A DNA stretch of 64,000 nucleotides, taken from assembly GCA_023229545.1 (NCBI GenBank), contig JALNZB010000012.1, positions 1 to 64,000 of the forward strand, written 5' to 3'. Below, piece by piece: positions 1-8,310 of this stretch (positions are counted from its first letter, which is position 1; every line of letters begins with the position of its first letter). The notes beneath the pieces were generated by a model that saw nothing but the letters and a program-made list of their open reading frames with translations, was not told the DNA's origin and made no database searches. The position numbers and the translations under genes were made by a program. Source of the DNA: Sulfuritalea sp. (GTDB lineage: Bacteria > Pseudomonadota > Gammaproteobacteria > Burkholderiales > Rhodocyclaceae).

Positions 1-18
1 TGCTTGGCGACCCATCAT
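1..18 (-). CDS. Start of an unidentified leftward gene (partial)
   Basis: Only the first six codons lie in the window (Met-Met-Gly-Arg-Gln-Ala). The call rests on signals rather than protein: a perfect AGGAGG Shine-Dalgarno sits at 29-34 with 10 bases to the ATG at 18, and a strong sigma-70 promoter lies just upstream (48-77). An ATG at 28 touches the Shine-Dalgarno and is unlikely to be used; an ATG at 15 is a possible alternative start. The product cannot be identified from six residues. In many bacteria gmk or rpoZ follows yicC, but these residues do not match the usual start of either. Confidence 0.55.
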
Positions 19-47
19 GGCAATGCATCCTCCTAAACAATGCCGCA

Positions 48-77
48 ATCATATTAGTAATGCATATGGCATGTCAA
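48..77 (-). promoter_or_regulatory. Sigma-70 promoter for the leftward gene at the left edge
   Basis: On the minus strand a consensus -35 TTGACA (72-77) is followed after 18 bases by TATGAT (48-53). Transcription would start near base 41, a short distance before the AGGAGG at 29-34. It is one of the best sigma-70 matches in the window. Confidence 0.7.
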
Positions 78-176
78 GGGGTTTTTCAACAGAATAGGCC
101 GAACTGGGACACTCGCCTCCCGCGCCTATTTCGCTGCCGGCATCGTATTCGGTGCGTCCGGATACTGGCTGAAAAG

Positions 177-1052
177 CTACTCCAGATTCTGTACCTGCTC
201 TCTCATCTGCTCGATCAGCAGCTTGAGTTCCAGCGCAATCGCGGTGATTTCTCCCGAGACGGACTTGGAGGACAGCGTATTGGCCTCGCGGTTGAGTTCC
301 TGCATCAGGAAATCGAGGCGCTTGCCGACGGCGCCGCCCTTTTTCAGCACGCGCTCAAGCTCGCCCATATGGGTGATGAGCCGCGCAATTTCTTCGTCGA
401 CATCGATCTTGGCGGCGAAGACGCCGACTTCCTGACGGATGCGTTCCTCGTCGAGATTGGCCACGGCTTCGCGCAGCTTGGTCGACAGCCGTTCGCGGTA
501 GGCGGCCAGCGCGGCCGGCAGCAGGGGTTCGGCGGCGCGCACCTGGTCGCGCATGCGGGCGGCGCGGTCGCGCAGCACGTCGGCCAGCTTGGCGCCCTCG
601 CGTTCGCGGGTGGCGACGAAATCATCGAGCAGCGTGGCGAACAACTCGTGAGCGGTCGCCTGCAACTGTTCCGTGGTAAGCGAGTCGTCGGCCAGCACGC
701 CGGGCCAGCGCAGCACGTCGGCTACCGACAGCGGCGCGGCCTGCGGCAGGGCACTGCGCACGGCGACATCGAGTTTGCCGAGTTCGTCCAGCAGCGCCGG
801 ATTGGGCTCGCGGTGGCGGGCGGCGGCGCCCTGCGCCGGTTGCGCCTGCAAATAACCGCGACATTCGATCTTGCCGCGACCGATGCGTTCGGTAATCTTT
901 TCGCGCAGCGGCATTTCAAGAAAGCGCAGGTCTTCGCTGAGACGAAAGCTGATATCCAGATAGCGCGAATTGACGCTCTTGATTTCGAGGTTCATCACTG
1001 CACTGCCGAGGTCACGGCTGGCGGCGGCATATCCGGTCATGCTGTAGATCAT
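177..1052 (-). CDS. yicC: YicC/YloC family endoribonuclease
   Basis: The 291-residue protein opens with MIYSMTGYA, close to the MIRSMTAFA start typical of YicC, and contains the family stretches SVNSRYLD and REKITERIGRGK. It ends with the conserved segment holding FLMQELNREANTLSSKS. Members of this family in E. coli and Bacillus are reported as endoribonucleases involved in small-RNA turnover; the exact role here is inferred from the family. Length is normal. It is transcribed away from the kinase gene at 1182, with 129 bases between the two starts. The long ORF on the opposite strand is its antisense shadow. Confidence 0.93.
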   Translation of the reverse strand: MIYSMTGYAAASRDLGSAVMNLEIKSVNSRYLDISFRLSEDLRFLEMPLREKITERIGRGKIECRGYLQAQPAQGAAARHREPNPALLDELGKLDVAVRSALPQAAPLSVADVLRWPGVLADDSLTTEQLQATAHELFATLLDDFVATREREGAKLADVLRDRAARMRDQVRAAEPLLPAALAAYRERLSTKLREAVANLDEERIRQEVGVFAAKIDVDEEIARLITHMGELERVLKKGGAVGKRLDFLMQELNREANTLSSKSVSGEITAIALELKLLIEQMREQVQNLE

Positions 1053-1181
1053 GATGTGAGGGGGGGTCTCCGTTTCTGTCGCCCAAGCGTCGCAACCAAA
1101 GCAGTTGTTTACAGGGGGAAGGCGAACAGGGAAAATCAGGGCAGTATATCAACCGCCGCTTCCCATCCCCGCTGCCATCCC

Positions 1182-2114
1182 TTGATCTCCCAAAACAATC
1201 AGGCCCTGCCACCCGGCTACGAACTCGAAGGCTATCGCATCGAACGACAGCTTTCGGTCGGCGGCTTTTCCATTGTCTATCTGGCGCATGATGCGGCAGG
1301 GACGCCGGTGGCGATCAAGGAATACCTGCCCAACGCGCTGGCGCTGCGCGGCGAACGTGAAATCGCACCGACCATTCCGCCGGAATATCAGGCGGAGTTC
1401 AATCACGGTCTCAAGTTGTTTTTCGAGGAGGGGCGAGCGCTCACAGGATTCGATCATCCGAACGTGGTACGCGTGCTGAATTTCTTCCGCGCCAACGAGA
1501 CCGTCTACCTGGTGATGCGTTATGAAGTCGGGCAAACCTTGCGCGACCATATCCGCAAGCATCGCGGCAAGCTGGACGAGGCTTTCCTGCGCAGCATGTT
1601 CAGCGGCCTGCTCGATGGTCTCGGCGAGGTGCACGGCGGCGGCCTGCTGCATCTGGACATCAAGCCGGCCAACATCTGGCTGCGTACCGACGGCACCCCG
1701 GTGCTGCTGGATTTCGGCGCGGCGCGCTATGCCATGGATATCGGTCCACCCGAGCCGAGGGCAATGTACACGCCGGGCTATGCGGCGCCCGAGCAGTATC
1801 ACGGCAAGTTCACGCTGGGGCCGTGGACCGACATCTACGCCGTGGGCGCCTGCATCTATGCCGCTCTGGCCGGCGCCGCGCCGCAGGCGGCCGACGACCG
1901 GCTGATCGACGACCAGCTGCTGCCCGCCCGGCAGCGCTGGGGGACGGAATATTCGGTGCGTTTGCTGGCGACCATCGACGAATGCCTGCGGCTTGATCCG
2001 GCGCGGCGACCGCAACACGCCCGCGCTCTGCAAGCTTCACTCATGGCCGATCAGGCAGGAGACCAGCCGCCGCAGTCATGGCTTTCCCGCCTGGGCCTGC
2101 GCGGCGGAAAATGA
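1182..2114 (+). CDS. Soluble Hanks-type serine/threonine protein kinase
   Basis: A complete eukaryote-like kinase domain fills the 310 residues: glycine-rich loop LSVGGFSIVY (25-33), VAIK lysine (46), catalytic loop HLDIKPAN (Asp159, Lys161, Asn164; HLD rather than HRD), DFG (177-179) and APEQY (202-206). No transmembrane or PASTA segment is seen, so it should be cytoplasmic and end just after the kinase fold. The start is uncertain: the reading frame stays open far upstream but is antisense to yicC, and the only plausible start codon in the intergenic space is TTG at 1182, with no good Shine-Dalgarno. Its stop overlaps the ATG of the phosphatase by 4 bases, so kinase and phosphatase form a cotranslated pair. 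Confidence 0.85.
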   Translation: MISQNNQALPPGYELEGYRIERQLSVGGFSIVYLAHDAAGTPVAIKEYLPNALALRGEREIAPTIPPEYQAEFNHGLKLFFEEGRALTGFDHPNVVRVLNFFRANETVYLVMRYEVGQTLRDHIRKHRGKLDEAFLRSMFSGLLDGLGEVHGGGLLHLDIKPANIWLRTDGTPVLLDFGAARYAMDIGPPEPRAMYTPGYAAPEQYHGKFTLGPWTDIYAVGACIYAALAGAAPQAADDRLIDDQLLPARQRWGTEYSVRLLATIDECLRLDPARRPQHARALQASLMADQAGDQPPQSWLSRLGLRGGK

Positions 2115-3001
2115 ACTACACCATCGCCCAGGATAGCCGTATCGGCGGTCGCGCCATCAATCAGGATCGTGTCGCCTGGCTGGCCACCGACGACGCCGTG
2201 CTGATGGTGGTGGCCGACGGCATGGGCGGCCATTTGCAAGGCGAAGTCGCGGCCCAGATGGCCGTCGACACCGTGACCGAGCGTTTTCGCGCGGAAGCCC
2301 AGCCGCGTCTGGCCGATCCGGCAGATTTTCTTGTTGCGACGCTGCGGCAGGCGCACGAGACCATCGTCCGTTACGCCGCCGAATGCCGTATTCCGCCGCA
2401 CGCCGCGCCGAGAACCACCTGCATCGCCTGCGTGGTGCAGGACGGCCAGGCAAGTTGGGCGCATGCCGGCGATTCGCGCCTGTACCTGATCCACAACCAA
2501 CCTCAGGGGCCAGCCCGCGTGGCCCATACCCGCGATCACAGCATTGTTCAACGCATGATCGATGAGGGCAGCCTCAGCCATGCCGAAGCTGCCAGCCACC
2601 CGATGCGTCACCGCGTATTCAGTTGTCTTGGCGGCGATGTAACGCCGCACATTGACGTCTCTCGCACCGTGCCCCTGCGCGACGGCGATCTGATTGCCTT
2701 GTGCACCGATGGCGCCTGGGCGCCGTTGGGCGAGGCGCTGGTAAGCGAACTGGGGCGGGCGCCGGTGAACACCACGGTGCCGCACCTGCTTGACGCCGCC
2801 GAGCGCGCGGCCGGGCCGACGGCCGACAACCTGACTTTGATCGCCATGCGCTGGCAGGCTCCCGTTGCAGTTGCCGAGCCTCCTCCGCCCCAGTCCTTCT
2901 GCGACACCTTCATCGGCGAGTCGCCCCTTACCGACATGGAAATCGAGCGCGCCATCGCCGAGATTCGGCGTCGCCTGCCACAAACCCCCAATGGAGCATA
3001 A
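2111..3001 (+). CDS. PP2C-family serine/threonine phosphatase
   Basis: The 296-residue protein has the PP2C metal-binding motifs: NQD near residue 19, ADGMGGH (Asp36, Gly37), a central HAGDSRLYL with the following T(R)DHS, LCTDGAW, and a late TADNLTLI. It should remove phosphate from targets of the preceding kinase, as in PrkC/PrpC pairs. The ATG at 2111 overlaps the kinase stop (ATGA); an ATG at 2078 in the same frame would extend 33 bases into the kinase gene and is less likely. It is followed after 3 bases by rph. Confidence 0.93.
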   Translation: MNYTIAQDSRIGGRAINQDRVAWLATDDAVLMVVADGMGGHLQGEVAAQMAVDTVTERFRAEAQPRLADPADFLVATLRQAHETIVRYAAECRIPPHAAPRTTCIACVVQDGQASWAHAGDSRLYLIHNQPQGPARVAHTRDHSIVQRMIDEGSLSHAEAASHPMRHRVFSCLGGDVTPHIDVSRTVPLRDGDLIALCTDGAWAPLGEALVSELGRAPVNTTVPHLLDAAERAAGPTADNLTLIAMRWQAPVAVAEPPPPQSFCDTFIGESPLTDMEIERAIAEIRRRLPQTPNGA

Positions 3002-3004
3002 GCC

Positions 3005-3736
3005 ATGACCCGCCCGCCGCAACGCACCGACCGCACCGCGAACCAGTTACGCGGCCTCAAGATCACCCGCCATTACACCCACCACGCCGAAGGCAGCGTG
3101 CTGGTGGAGTTTGGCGCAACCAAGGTGTTATGCACCGCCAGCGTCGAGGAATCGGTACCCCCCTTTTTGCGCGGCAAGGGCTCCGGCTGGGTTACCGCCG
3201 AATACGGCATGTTGCCGCGCTCGACCAACACCCGCATGGCGCGCGAAGCGGCGAAGGGCAAGCAGTCCGGCCGCACCCAGGAAATCCAGCGCCTGATCGG
3301 TCGCAGTCTGCGCGCGGTCACCGACATGGCGGCGCTTGGCGAACGCCAGATCACGCTCGATTGCGACGTGCTGCAAGCCGACGGCGGCACTCGCTGCGCG
3401 TCCATCACCGGCGCCTGCGTGGCCCTGCACGATGCGCTGTCCAAGCTGGTCGCCGGCGGCAAGCTGGCGAGCCATCCGATGCGCGAACTGGTCGGCGCTG
3501 TCTCGGTCGGTATTGTCGATGGCCAGCCGGTGCTCGATCTCGACTACGCCGAGGATTCGGGCTGCGACACGGACATGAACGTGGTGATGACGGCCGCAGG
3601 CGGCATCATCGAAGTGCAGGGCACGGCGGAAGGCGCGCCCTTCTCGCGCGCCGAACTGGATACGCTGCTGGAACTCGCCGCCGCCGGCATCGGCGACATT
3701 GTCAGGGCGCAAGAGTCGGCGCTGGCGGTACGGTGA
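3005..3736 (+). CDS. rph: Ribonuclease PH
   Basis: The 243-residue protein matches the phosphorolytic 3'-5' exoribonuclease that trims tRNA 3' ends: RTANQLRGLKITRHYT at the start, GWVTAEYGMLPRST, TRMAREAAKGKQSGRTQEIQRLIGR, and DTDMNVVMT near the C-terminus. Length is normal. Its last codons and stop are built from a copy of the dispersed AGTCGGCGCTG repeat (3715-3735), giving the tail ESALAVR. rdgB follows after 4 bases. Confidence 0.97.
   Translation: MTRPPQRTDRTANQLRGLKITRHYTHHAEGSVLVEFGATKVLCTASVEESVPPFLRGKGSGWVTAEYGMLPRSTNTRMAREAAKGKQSGRTQEIQRLIGRSLRAVTDMAALGERQITLDCDVLQADGGTRCASITGACVALHDALSKLVAGGKLASHPMRELVGAVSVGIVDGQPVLDLDYAEDSGCDTDMNVVMTAAGGIIEVQGTAEGAPFSRAELDTLLELAAAGIGDIVRAQESALAVR
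3715..3735 (+). repeat. Dispersed AGTCGGCGCTG repeat, copy 1 (rph 3' end)
   Basis: GTCGGCGCTG, GCGGT, ACGG, then TGA. The element supplies the last codons of rph (ESALAVR) and touches its stop codon at 3734-3736. It is preceded by AAGA. Confidence 0.8.
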
Positions 3737-3740
3737 CGAT

Positions 3741-4334
3741 ATGAAAAAACTTGTCCTCGCTTCAGGCAATCCCGGCAAGCTGCGCGAATTCGGCCAGTTG
3801 CTCGCTCCTTTCGATTTCGAGGTGCTGCCGCAATCGGCTTTCAATGTGCCGGAAGCCGACGAGCCGCATATCACCTTCGTCGAGAACGCCATCGCCAAGG
3901 CGCGCCATGCCGCGCTACTGACCGGCCTGCCGGCGTTGGCCGACGACTCGGGGCTGTGCGTGCCGGCCCTGGGCGGCGCGCCGGGCGTTTTCTCGGCGCG
4001 CTATGGCGGCGACGATCCGAAATCCGACGAGCGCAACAACCAGAAACTGCTGGCCGAGCTGGCCGGCAAGTCCGATCGTCGCGCGCATTATGTCGCCGTG
4101 CTGGTGCTGATGCGCCATGCCGACGACCCGCAGCCGATCGTCACCGAAGGCGAATGGCATGGCGAGATCATCGATACGCCGCGCGGTGCTGGCGGCTTCG
4201 GCTATGACCCCTACTTTCTGGTGCCCGGCACCGGCAAGACTGCCGCCGAACTGCCGCACGAGGAAAAGAACCGCTTTTCGCATCGCGGAAAGGCGCTGGC
4301 GCAGCTCATAGAGCGTCTTCGCGCCGGCATGTGA
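3741..4334 (+). CDS. rdgB: dITP/XTP pyrophosphatase (RdgB/Ham1)
   Basis: This 197-residue house-cleaning enzyme hydrolyses non-canonical purine NTPs such as dITP and XTP. The N-terminal LASGNPGKLREF, FVENAIAKARHAA, ADDSGL and GAPGVFSARYGG are family signatures, as is the GFGYDPYF segment near the C-terminus. The ATG at 3741 gives the usual MKKLVLASGN start; an upstream in-frame start at 3699 would lie inside rph. The stop overlaps the GTG of hemW by 4 bases. Confidence 0.97.
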   Translation: MKKLVLASGNPGKLREFGQLLAPFDFEVLPQSAFNVPEADEPHITFVENAIAKARHAALLTGLPALADDSGLCVPALGGAPGVFSARYGGDDPKSDERNNQKLLAELAGKSDRRAHYVAVLVLMRHADDPQPIVTEGEWHGEIIDTPRGAGGFGYDPYFLVPGTGKTAAELPHEEKNRFSHRGKALAQLIERLRAGM

Positions 4335-5509
4335 CCCCCGGTAGTCCTTCAGGGCCGGTCGCTCCGCCGCCGCTGGCGCTGTATGTGCACTGGCCGTGGT
4401 GCGTCAGGAAGTGTCCCTACTGCGACTTCAATTCGCATGAGAGTCGCAACGATACGGACGAGGCCGCCTATCTCGCGGCGCTGATCGCCGATCTCGAAGC
4501 GGCCTTGCCGCAAATCTGGAACCGGCCGGTAATCAGCGTCTTCATCGGCGGCGGCACGCCGAGTTTGATGCGCGCCGAAACCGCTGACGCGCTGCTCGCC
4601 GCAATTCGCATGCGCGTGCCGCTGCACCCCGGCGCCGAGATCACGCTCGAAGCCAATCCCGGCACGGCCGAGGCGGCGAAGTTCGCCGCCTTCCGCGCGG
4701 CGGGAGTGACCCGGCTTTCCATCGGCGTACAGAGTTTCGATGACGCCAAACTAACCGCGCTGGGCCGCATTCACGACAGCGCCGAAGCGCAGCGCGCCAT
4801 CGACATGGCGCTGACCCACTTCGACCGCGTCAATCTCGACCTGATGTACGCGCTGCCGGGGCAGACCTTGGCCGAGGCCGAGCAGGACATCGCCACGGCG
4901 ATCCGTTGCGGCGTCGGCCACATTTCCGCCTACCACCTGACGCTGGAGCCGAACACGCCTTTTCACCACGCACCGCCGCCGTTGCCCGACGACGACCTGG
5001 CGGCCGACATGCAGGAAATGGTCGAGGCGGCGCTCGCGGTCGCCGGCTTCGCGCAGTATGAAATATCGGCATTCGCCAGGGCGGCGCATGACGGCACCTC
5101 GCGCTGCCAGCACAATCTCAACTACTGGAATTTTGGCGATTACCTTGGCATAGGCGCCGGCGCGCACAGCAAGCTGTCTAACCATCAGACCATCTGGCGC
5201 GAGGCGCGCCACCGCAATCCCCGCGCCTATCTCGAAGGCGCCGCGCGCGGCGACTTCATCAGTACGCAACAAGCCGTCGCCGGCGACGATTTGCCCGGCG
5301 AATTCATGATGAACGCGTTGCGCTTGAACGAAGGCTTTTCCTCGCGGCTATTTACCGAACGTACCGGTCTGCCGCTCGCCGTCATTGAAGAGTCGGCGCT
5401 GGCGGCACGGCGCGCGGGGCTGCTGGAAACCGTGGCCGGGCATATTCGCCCGACGTTGCGAGGGCGGCGTTTCCTCAATCAACTTCTGGCCGAGTTTCTG
5501 AAGGGCTGA
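4331..5509 (+). CDS. hemW: HemW-type radical SAM protein (coproporphyrinogen oxidase-like)
   Basis: The 392-residue protein carries the radical SAM cysteine cluster CxxxCxxC in WCVRKCPYCDF (residues about 24-34), then FIGGGTPSLM and the later RLSIGVQSFDD. HemW proteins bind haem and act as haem chaperones; older annotation calls them oxygen-independent coproporphyrinogen III oxidases. The HemN-specific N-terminal extension is absent, which favours HemW. It starts with GTG overlapping the rdgB stop. A copy of the dispersed repeat (5392-5412) encodes ESALAARR in the C-terminal part. Confidence 0.93.
   Translation: MTPGSPSGPVAPPPLALYVHWPWCVRKCPYCDFNSHESRNDTDEAAYLAALIADLEAALPQIWNRPVISVFIGGGTPSLMRAETADALLAAIRMRVPLHPGAEITLEANPGTAEAAKFAAFRAAGVTRLSIGVQSFDDAKLTALGRIHDSAEAQRAIDMALTHFDRVNLDLMYALPGQTLAEAEQDIATAIRCGVGHISAYHLTLEPNTPFHHAPPPLPDDDLAADMQEMVEAALAVAGFAQYEISAFARAAHDGTSRCQHNLNYWNFGDYLGIGAGAHSKLSNHQTIWREARHRNPRAYLEGAARGDFISTQQAVAGDDLPGEFMMNALRLNEGFSSRLFTERTGLPLAVIEESALAARRAGLLETVAGHIRPTLRGRRFLNQLLAEFLKG
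5392..5412 (+). repeat. Dispersed AGTCGGCGCTG repeat, copy 2 (inside hemW)
   Basis: GTCGGCGCTG, GCGGC, ACGGCG; a full match. Read in the same frame as copy 1 (SALAARR). Confidence 0.75.
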
Positions 5510-5573
5510 CGCGCGCCGACAGTGACCCGAGTTAACCCAGTTGCGCGACCCCGCTGCGTATATTTGCCTCCAT

Positions 5574-6014
5574 CTACCTGCGCTTGGGGAAGGGTGCATT
5601 GAGAAAGGCTTGAGCCGCCGAAATCCGCAGGTTCGCGTCGCTTGGGTTGCCTCTGGCATAGCCGCCCGTGGAAGACCTGGCGTATCCGGGAGGATCATCG
5701 CCCCCCCTGCGTACAGCTTGTACAGCCTGAATCTGCTCACCCGTATCGACCGGCGGGTCGTAAAGGCTGACGAGAAGGGCGACGATGCCGACTAAAAGGC
5801 TTAGTCCGCCCACCCAACATCCAGCCACCCACCCTGTGGGCCGGCGCTTGGCAGGCACAACGGCGTGCCGCGCGACGAACACCGACGAAGAACGCGGCGT
5901 CTCGTCGCCGACCAGTACATCGTCGGCGCGAACAGGATACTTGCGTTGGGGGGGGGGCGACGGCTTGCGCTTCATTTTCACGAAAACGAGGCGGCGACTT
6001 ATAGTAGTGCCCAT
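5574..6014 (-). CDS. Small single-pass membrane protein of unknown function
   Basis: The 146-residue protein has a basic, proline-rich N-terminal part (KRKPSPPPQRKYPV), one clear hydrophobic segment about residues 62-84 (GWVAGCWVGGLSLLVGIVALLVSLY) of membrane-spanning length, and a Gly/Arg/Ser-rich C-terminal part without obvious domains. The start at 6014 is supported by AGGAG six bases upstream; an internal ATG at 5975 is an alternative. It is convergent with hemW. I do not recognise a family. Confidence 0.6.
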   Translation of the reverse strand: MGTTISRRLVFVKMKRKPSPPPQRKYPVRADDVLVGDETPRSSSVFVARHAVVPAKRRPTGWVAGCWVGGLSLLVGIVALLVSLYDPPVDTGEQIQAVQAVRRGGDDPPGYARSSTGGYARGNPSDANLRISAAQAFLNAPFPKRR

Positions 6015-6194
6015 GACGATCTCCTGGCGATCCCGCTACCCTGGAACGCCGCTTGTAGCGTCCTGTAGGCCGGTGATTTTGCGTCCCCGCCTTTCGACGG
6101 GTTTGCCTTGTTTCAGAATCTGACGGCGCTTTTATACACTGCACACTAGTGTTTAGCAAGGCATTAATTGACAGTGTGTTGCGAGTTAATGAGT

Positions 6195-6226
6195 TGTCCG
6201 GTTTTGTAGCGCGCAATCTGTCCGGT
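6195..6226 (+). repeat. Spaced direct repeat TGTCCGGT, possible IS end
   Basis: TGTCCGGT occurs at 6195-6202 and again at 6219-6226, 24 bases apart and just upstream of a truncated transposase N-terminus. Such spaced direct repeats are typical transposase-binding sites at insertion-sequence ends; no matching right end is seen downstream. Confidence 0.4.
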
Positions 6227-6254
6227 CGTCATAGTGCCCCGAAGGGGGTACGAG

Positions 6255-6449
6255 ATGAGACGGTCGGAAGTGCTACAGGAGGTCCGGAAGATGAGATTCG
6301 AGGAAGCGTATGAAGGATGGAACAAAGGGTGGCTGACGCAGGCCGAGGCGGCGCAGATCTTGGGAATGTGCGAGCGAAGCTTCCGGCGGTATCTGGCGCG
6401 GTACGAGGCCGAAGGGCTGGATGGACTGATCGATCGACGACTGGATTGA
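6255..6449 (+). pseudogene. Truncated ISNCY-type transposase N-terminus
   Basis: About 64 residues survive, containing MRFEEAYEGW, LTQAEAAQILGMCERSFRRYLARYE and EGLDGLIDRRL. This is the helix-turn-helix N-terminus of ISNCY-family transposases, which normally run to roughly 400 residues or more with a DDE catalytic domain. A stop follows directly after DRRLD and no continuation is visible in the next 180 bases, so the element is a decayed or solo remnant. A GTG at 6234 could extend the start. Confidence 0.7.
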
Positions 6450-6635
6450 CAACCAATACAGTCGAGCACCCAGTTCAAAAAATAACTTACATGGCATTCA
6501 ATCTCGTCGATTAATCCAGAGCGCTGAGTCTCTTCGTGGCCGAACTGAGTCCTCCAGTTTCGTCACAAACCGCACGCTGATGACATTGTGTGCCGCGCTG
6601 TAAATAATCAATCAAAGCATTCGGATAGCCAAAAA

Positions 6636-7724
6636 TCAGAGCGTCGGGTAGTCCGTGTAGCCTCTTTCGCCGCCGCCGTAAAAGGTGGCGGTGTCCCATT
6701 GGGCGAGCGGCGCATCGCGGCGCAAACGCTCGACCAGGTCCGGGTTGGAGATGAACGGCCTGCCGATGCCGATCAGGTCGGCGTGACCGCGCGCCAGAAC
6801 CGCTTCGCCTGCGGCGGCTGTGTTGAAGCCGCCGCAGGCGATGATCGCGCCATGGAAGGCGTCGCGCAACGCCGGCATCATCGAGTGTGCCGCATCGTGA
6901 ATCCAGTCCGTGGTCTGGCAGTTGATGTGCAGAAAGCCAATGCCGCGCCGATTCAGTTCGCGCGCCAGCCACGGATAGGTCCGCAACGGCTCGGGGTCGA
7001 CGATCATGTCATTGGCCATGCCATACGGCGACTGGCGCACGGCAATGCGTTCGGGCGCAACTTCCGCCGCCACCGCGTCGGCCACCTCCAGCAGCAGGCG
7101 GTAGCGATTGGCGAGCGATCCGCCATAGGCATCATTGCGCTTGTTCAGTGCCGGACAGCGGAATTGATCGAGCAGATAGCCGTTCGCGCCGTGAATCTCG
7201 ACGCCATCGAATCCCGCCTGCATGGCCAGTTTCGCGGCACCGGCAAACTCGGCCACGACACCGCGAATCTCCTGGATGCTCAAGGCCTGCGGTTGACCAC
7301 AGTCGACAAGCATGAACTGGCCATCCGGGCCGGGGATCATGGTTTGCGTCGCCGCCGGTTTGATCGACGGCCCCGCCGGGGCGCTGCCATCGGCGTGCAG
7401 CGCGGCGTGCGAGACGCGGCCGCAATGCCAAAGTTGGGCGAATATCCTGCCGCCCGCCGCATGCACGGCATCGGTTACTTTTTTCCAGCCTGCCGCCTGC
7501 GCCTCGTTCCACAATGCCGGCGTATTGAGATAGCCGCGCGCACGGTCGGATACCGGCACGCCCTCCGAGACGATCAGGCCGGCGCTCGCACGCTGGCGGT
7601 AGTACTCGGCCATCAGGTCGTTGGGGACGGCATCCCGATGGTCCGCGCGGCAGCGCGTCATGGGCGCCACGGCGATGCGGTTGGCGAGCTGGATGGCCGA
7701 ATTGGCGTAGGAATCGAAGAGCAT
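6636..7724 (-). CDS. Old Yellow Enzyme family NADH:flavin oxidoreductase
   Basis: The 362-residue FMN-dependent TIM-barrel enzyme shows IAVAPMTRCRAD at the N-terminus, FAQLWHCGRVSH, the OYE signature GFDGVEIHGANGYLLDQF, NDAYGGSLANRYR and the phosphate-binding end LIGIGRPFISNPDL. The family reduces activated alkenes, quinones or nitro compounds; the substrate is unknown. In the usual substrate-binding site HxxN the residues HGAN are present. The gene stands with a VOC-fold gene 45 bases upstream in the same direction, possibly a detoxification pair. Confidence 0.93.
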   Translation of the reverse strand: MLFDSYANSAIQLANRIAVAPMTRCRADHRDAVPNDLMAEYYRQRASAGLIVSEGVPVSDRARGYLNTPALWNEAQAAGWKKVTDAVHAAGGRIFAQLWHCGRVSHAALHADGSAPAGPSIKPAATQTMIPGPDGQFMLVDCGQPQALSIQEIRGVVAEFAGAAKLAMQAGFDGVEIHGANGYLLDQFRCPALNKRNDAYGGSLANRYRLLLEVADAVAAEVAPERIAVRQSPYGMANDMIVDPEPLRTYPWLARELNRRGIGFLHINCQTTDWIHDAAHSMMPALRDAFHGAIIACGGFNTAAAGEAVLARGHADLIGIGRPFISNPDLVERLRRDAPLAQWDTATFYGGGERGYTDYPTL

Positions 7725-7769
7725 CGAAGTGTCCCGGACGAAAGTGAAGGGAAGTGAGTCAGTGACGAT

Positions 7770-8255
7770 TCACGCCAGGCGGGCGAAAGCTTCGATCACT
7801 TCCGGCGGCGCTTGCACCAGTTCGATCAGCACGCCTTCGCCGGCAATCGGGAACTGTTCGTTGGCCTTGGGATGGACGAAGGTGATGTCATAACCGGAGG
7901 CGCCCTTGCGGATGCCTCCCGGAGCGAAGCGCACGCCTTGCGCCGTGAGCCATGCCACGGCTGCCGCCAGGTCGTCGATCCAGAGTCCGACATGGTTGAG
8001 CGGCGGCTGGTGCACCGCCGGCTTTTTCGCCGGATCGAGCGGTTGCATCAGGTCGACTTCGACCCTGAGCGGGCCGCTGCCCATGGTGGCGATGTCTTCG
8101 TCCACGTTCTCGCGCTCGCTGACGAAATTGCCCGTCACGGCAAGGCCGAACATTTCGATCCAGAGTTTTCTCAGGCGCTCCCTGGAGGCGCCGCCGATGG
8201 CGATCTGCTGAATGCCGAGCACCTTGAAAGGGCGCGCGGTTTCGAGCTGGCTCAT
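7770..8255 (-). CDS. VOC-fold (glyoxalase/dioxygenase superfamily) protein
   Basis: The 161-residue protein has two beta-alpha-beta-beta-beta halves typical of vicinal oxygen chelate proteins: VLGIQQIAIGGASRERLRKLW near the start and LNHVGLWIDDLAAAVAWL in the second half, ending VLIELVQAPPEV. It resembles methylmalonyl-CoA epimerase and glyoxalase relatives, but the substrate cannot be told. AGGAA lies seven bases before the ATG at 8255. It is downstream of pilL in the same direction and could be read from the same transcript. Confidence 0.8.
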   Translation of the reverse strand: MSQLETARPFKVLGIQQIAIGGASRERLRKLWIEMFGLAVTGNFVSERENVDEDIATMGSGPLRVEVDLMQPLDPAKKPAVHQPPLNHVGLWIDDLAAAVAWLTAQGVRFAPGGIRKGASGYDITFVHPKANEQFPIAGEGVLIELVQAPPEVIEAFARLA

Positions 8256-8310
8256 GAATATTTCCTTCTGTCCGTGGCTGGCGCGACTTGCGGGCGTGGC
8301 GCGTGGCGCC

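Noticed and set aside
85..176. Hydrophobic plus-strand frame (AYFAAGIVFGASGYWL) at the left end
   Set aside because: No start codon follows the TAA at 58-60 in this frame, and it runs on antisense to yicC.
60..1181. In-frame upstream extension of the kinase gene
   Set aside because: It is antisense to the well-supported yicC gene and shows no domain; the kinase fold begins after 1182.
3491..3500. Another exact GTCGGCGCTG in rph
   Set aside because: It encodes the conserved VGAVSVGIV of RNase PH and the following bases do not match the repeat.
5821..5860. Degenerate repeat-like sequence in the small membrane-protein gene
   Set aside because: It has an extra base in the core and several mismatches, so it is too weak to count.
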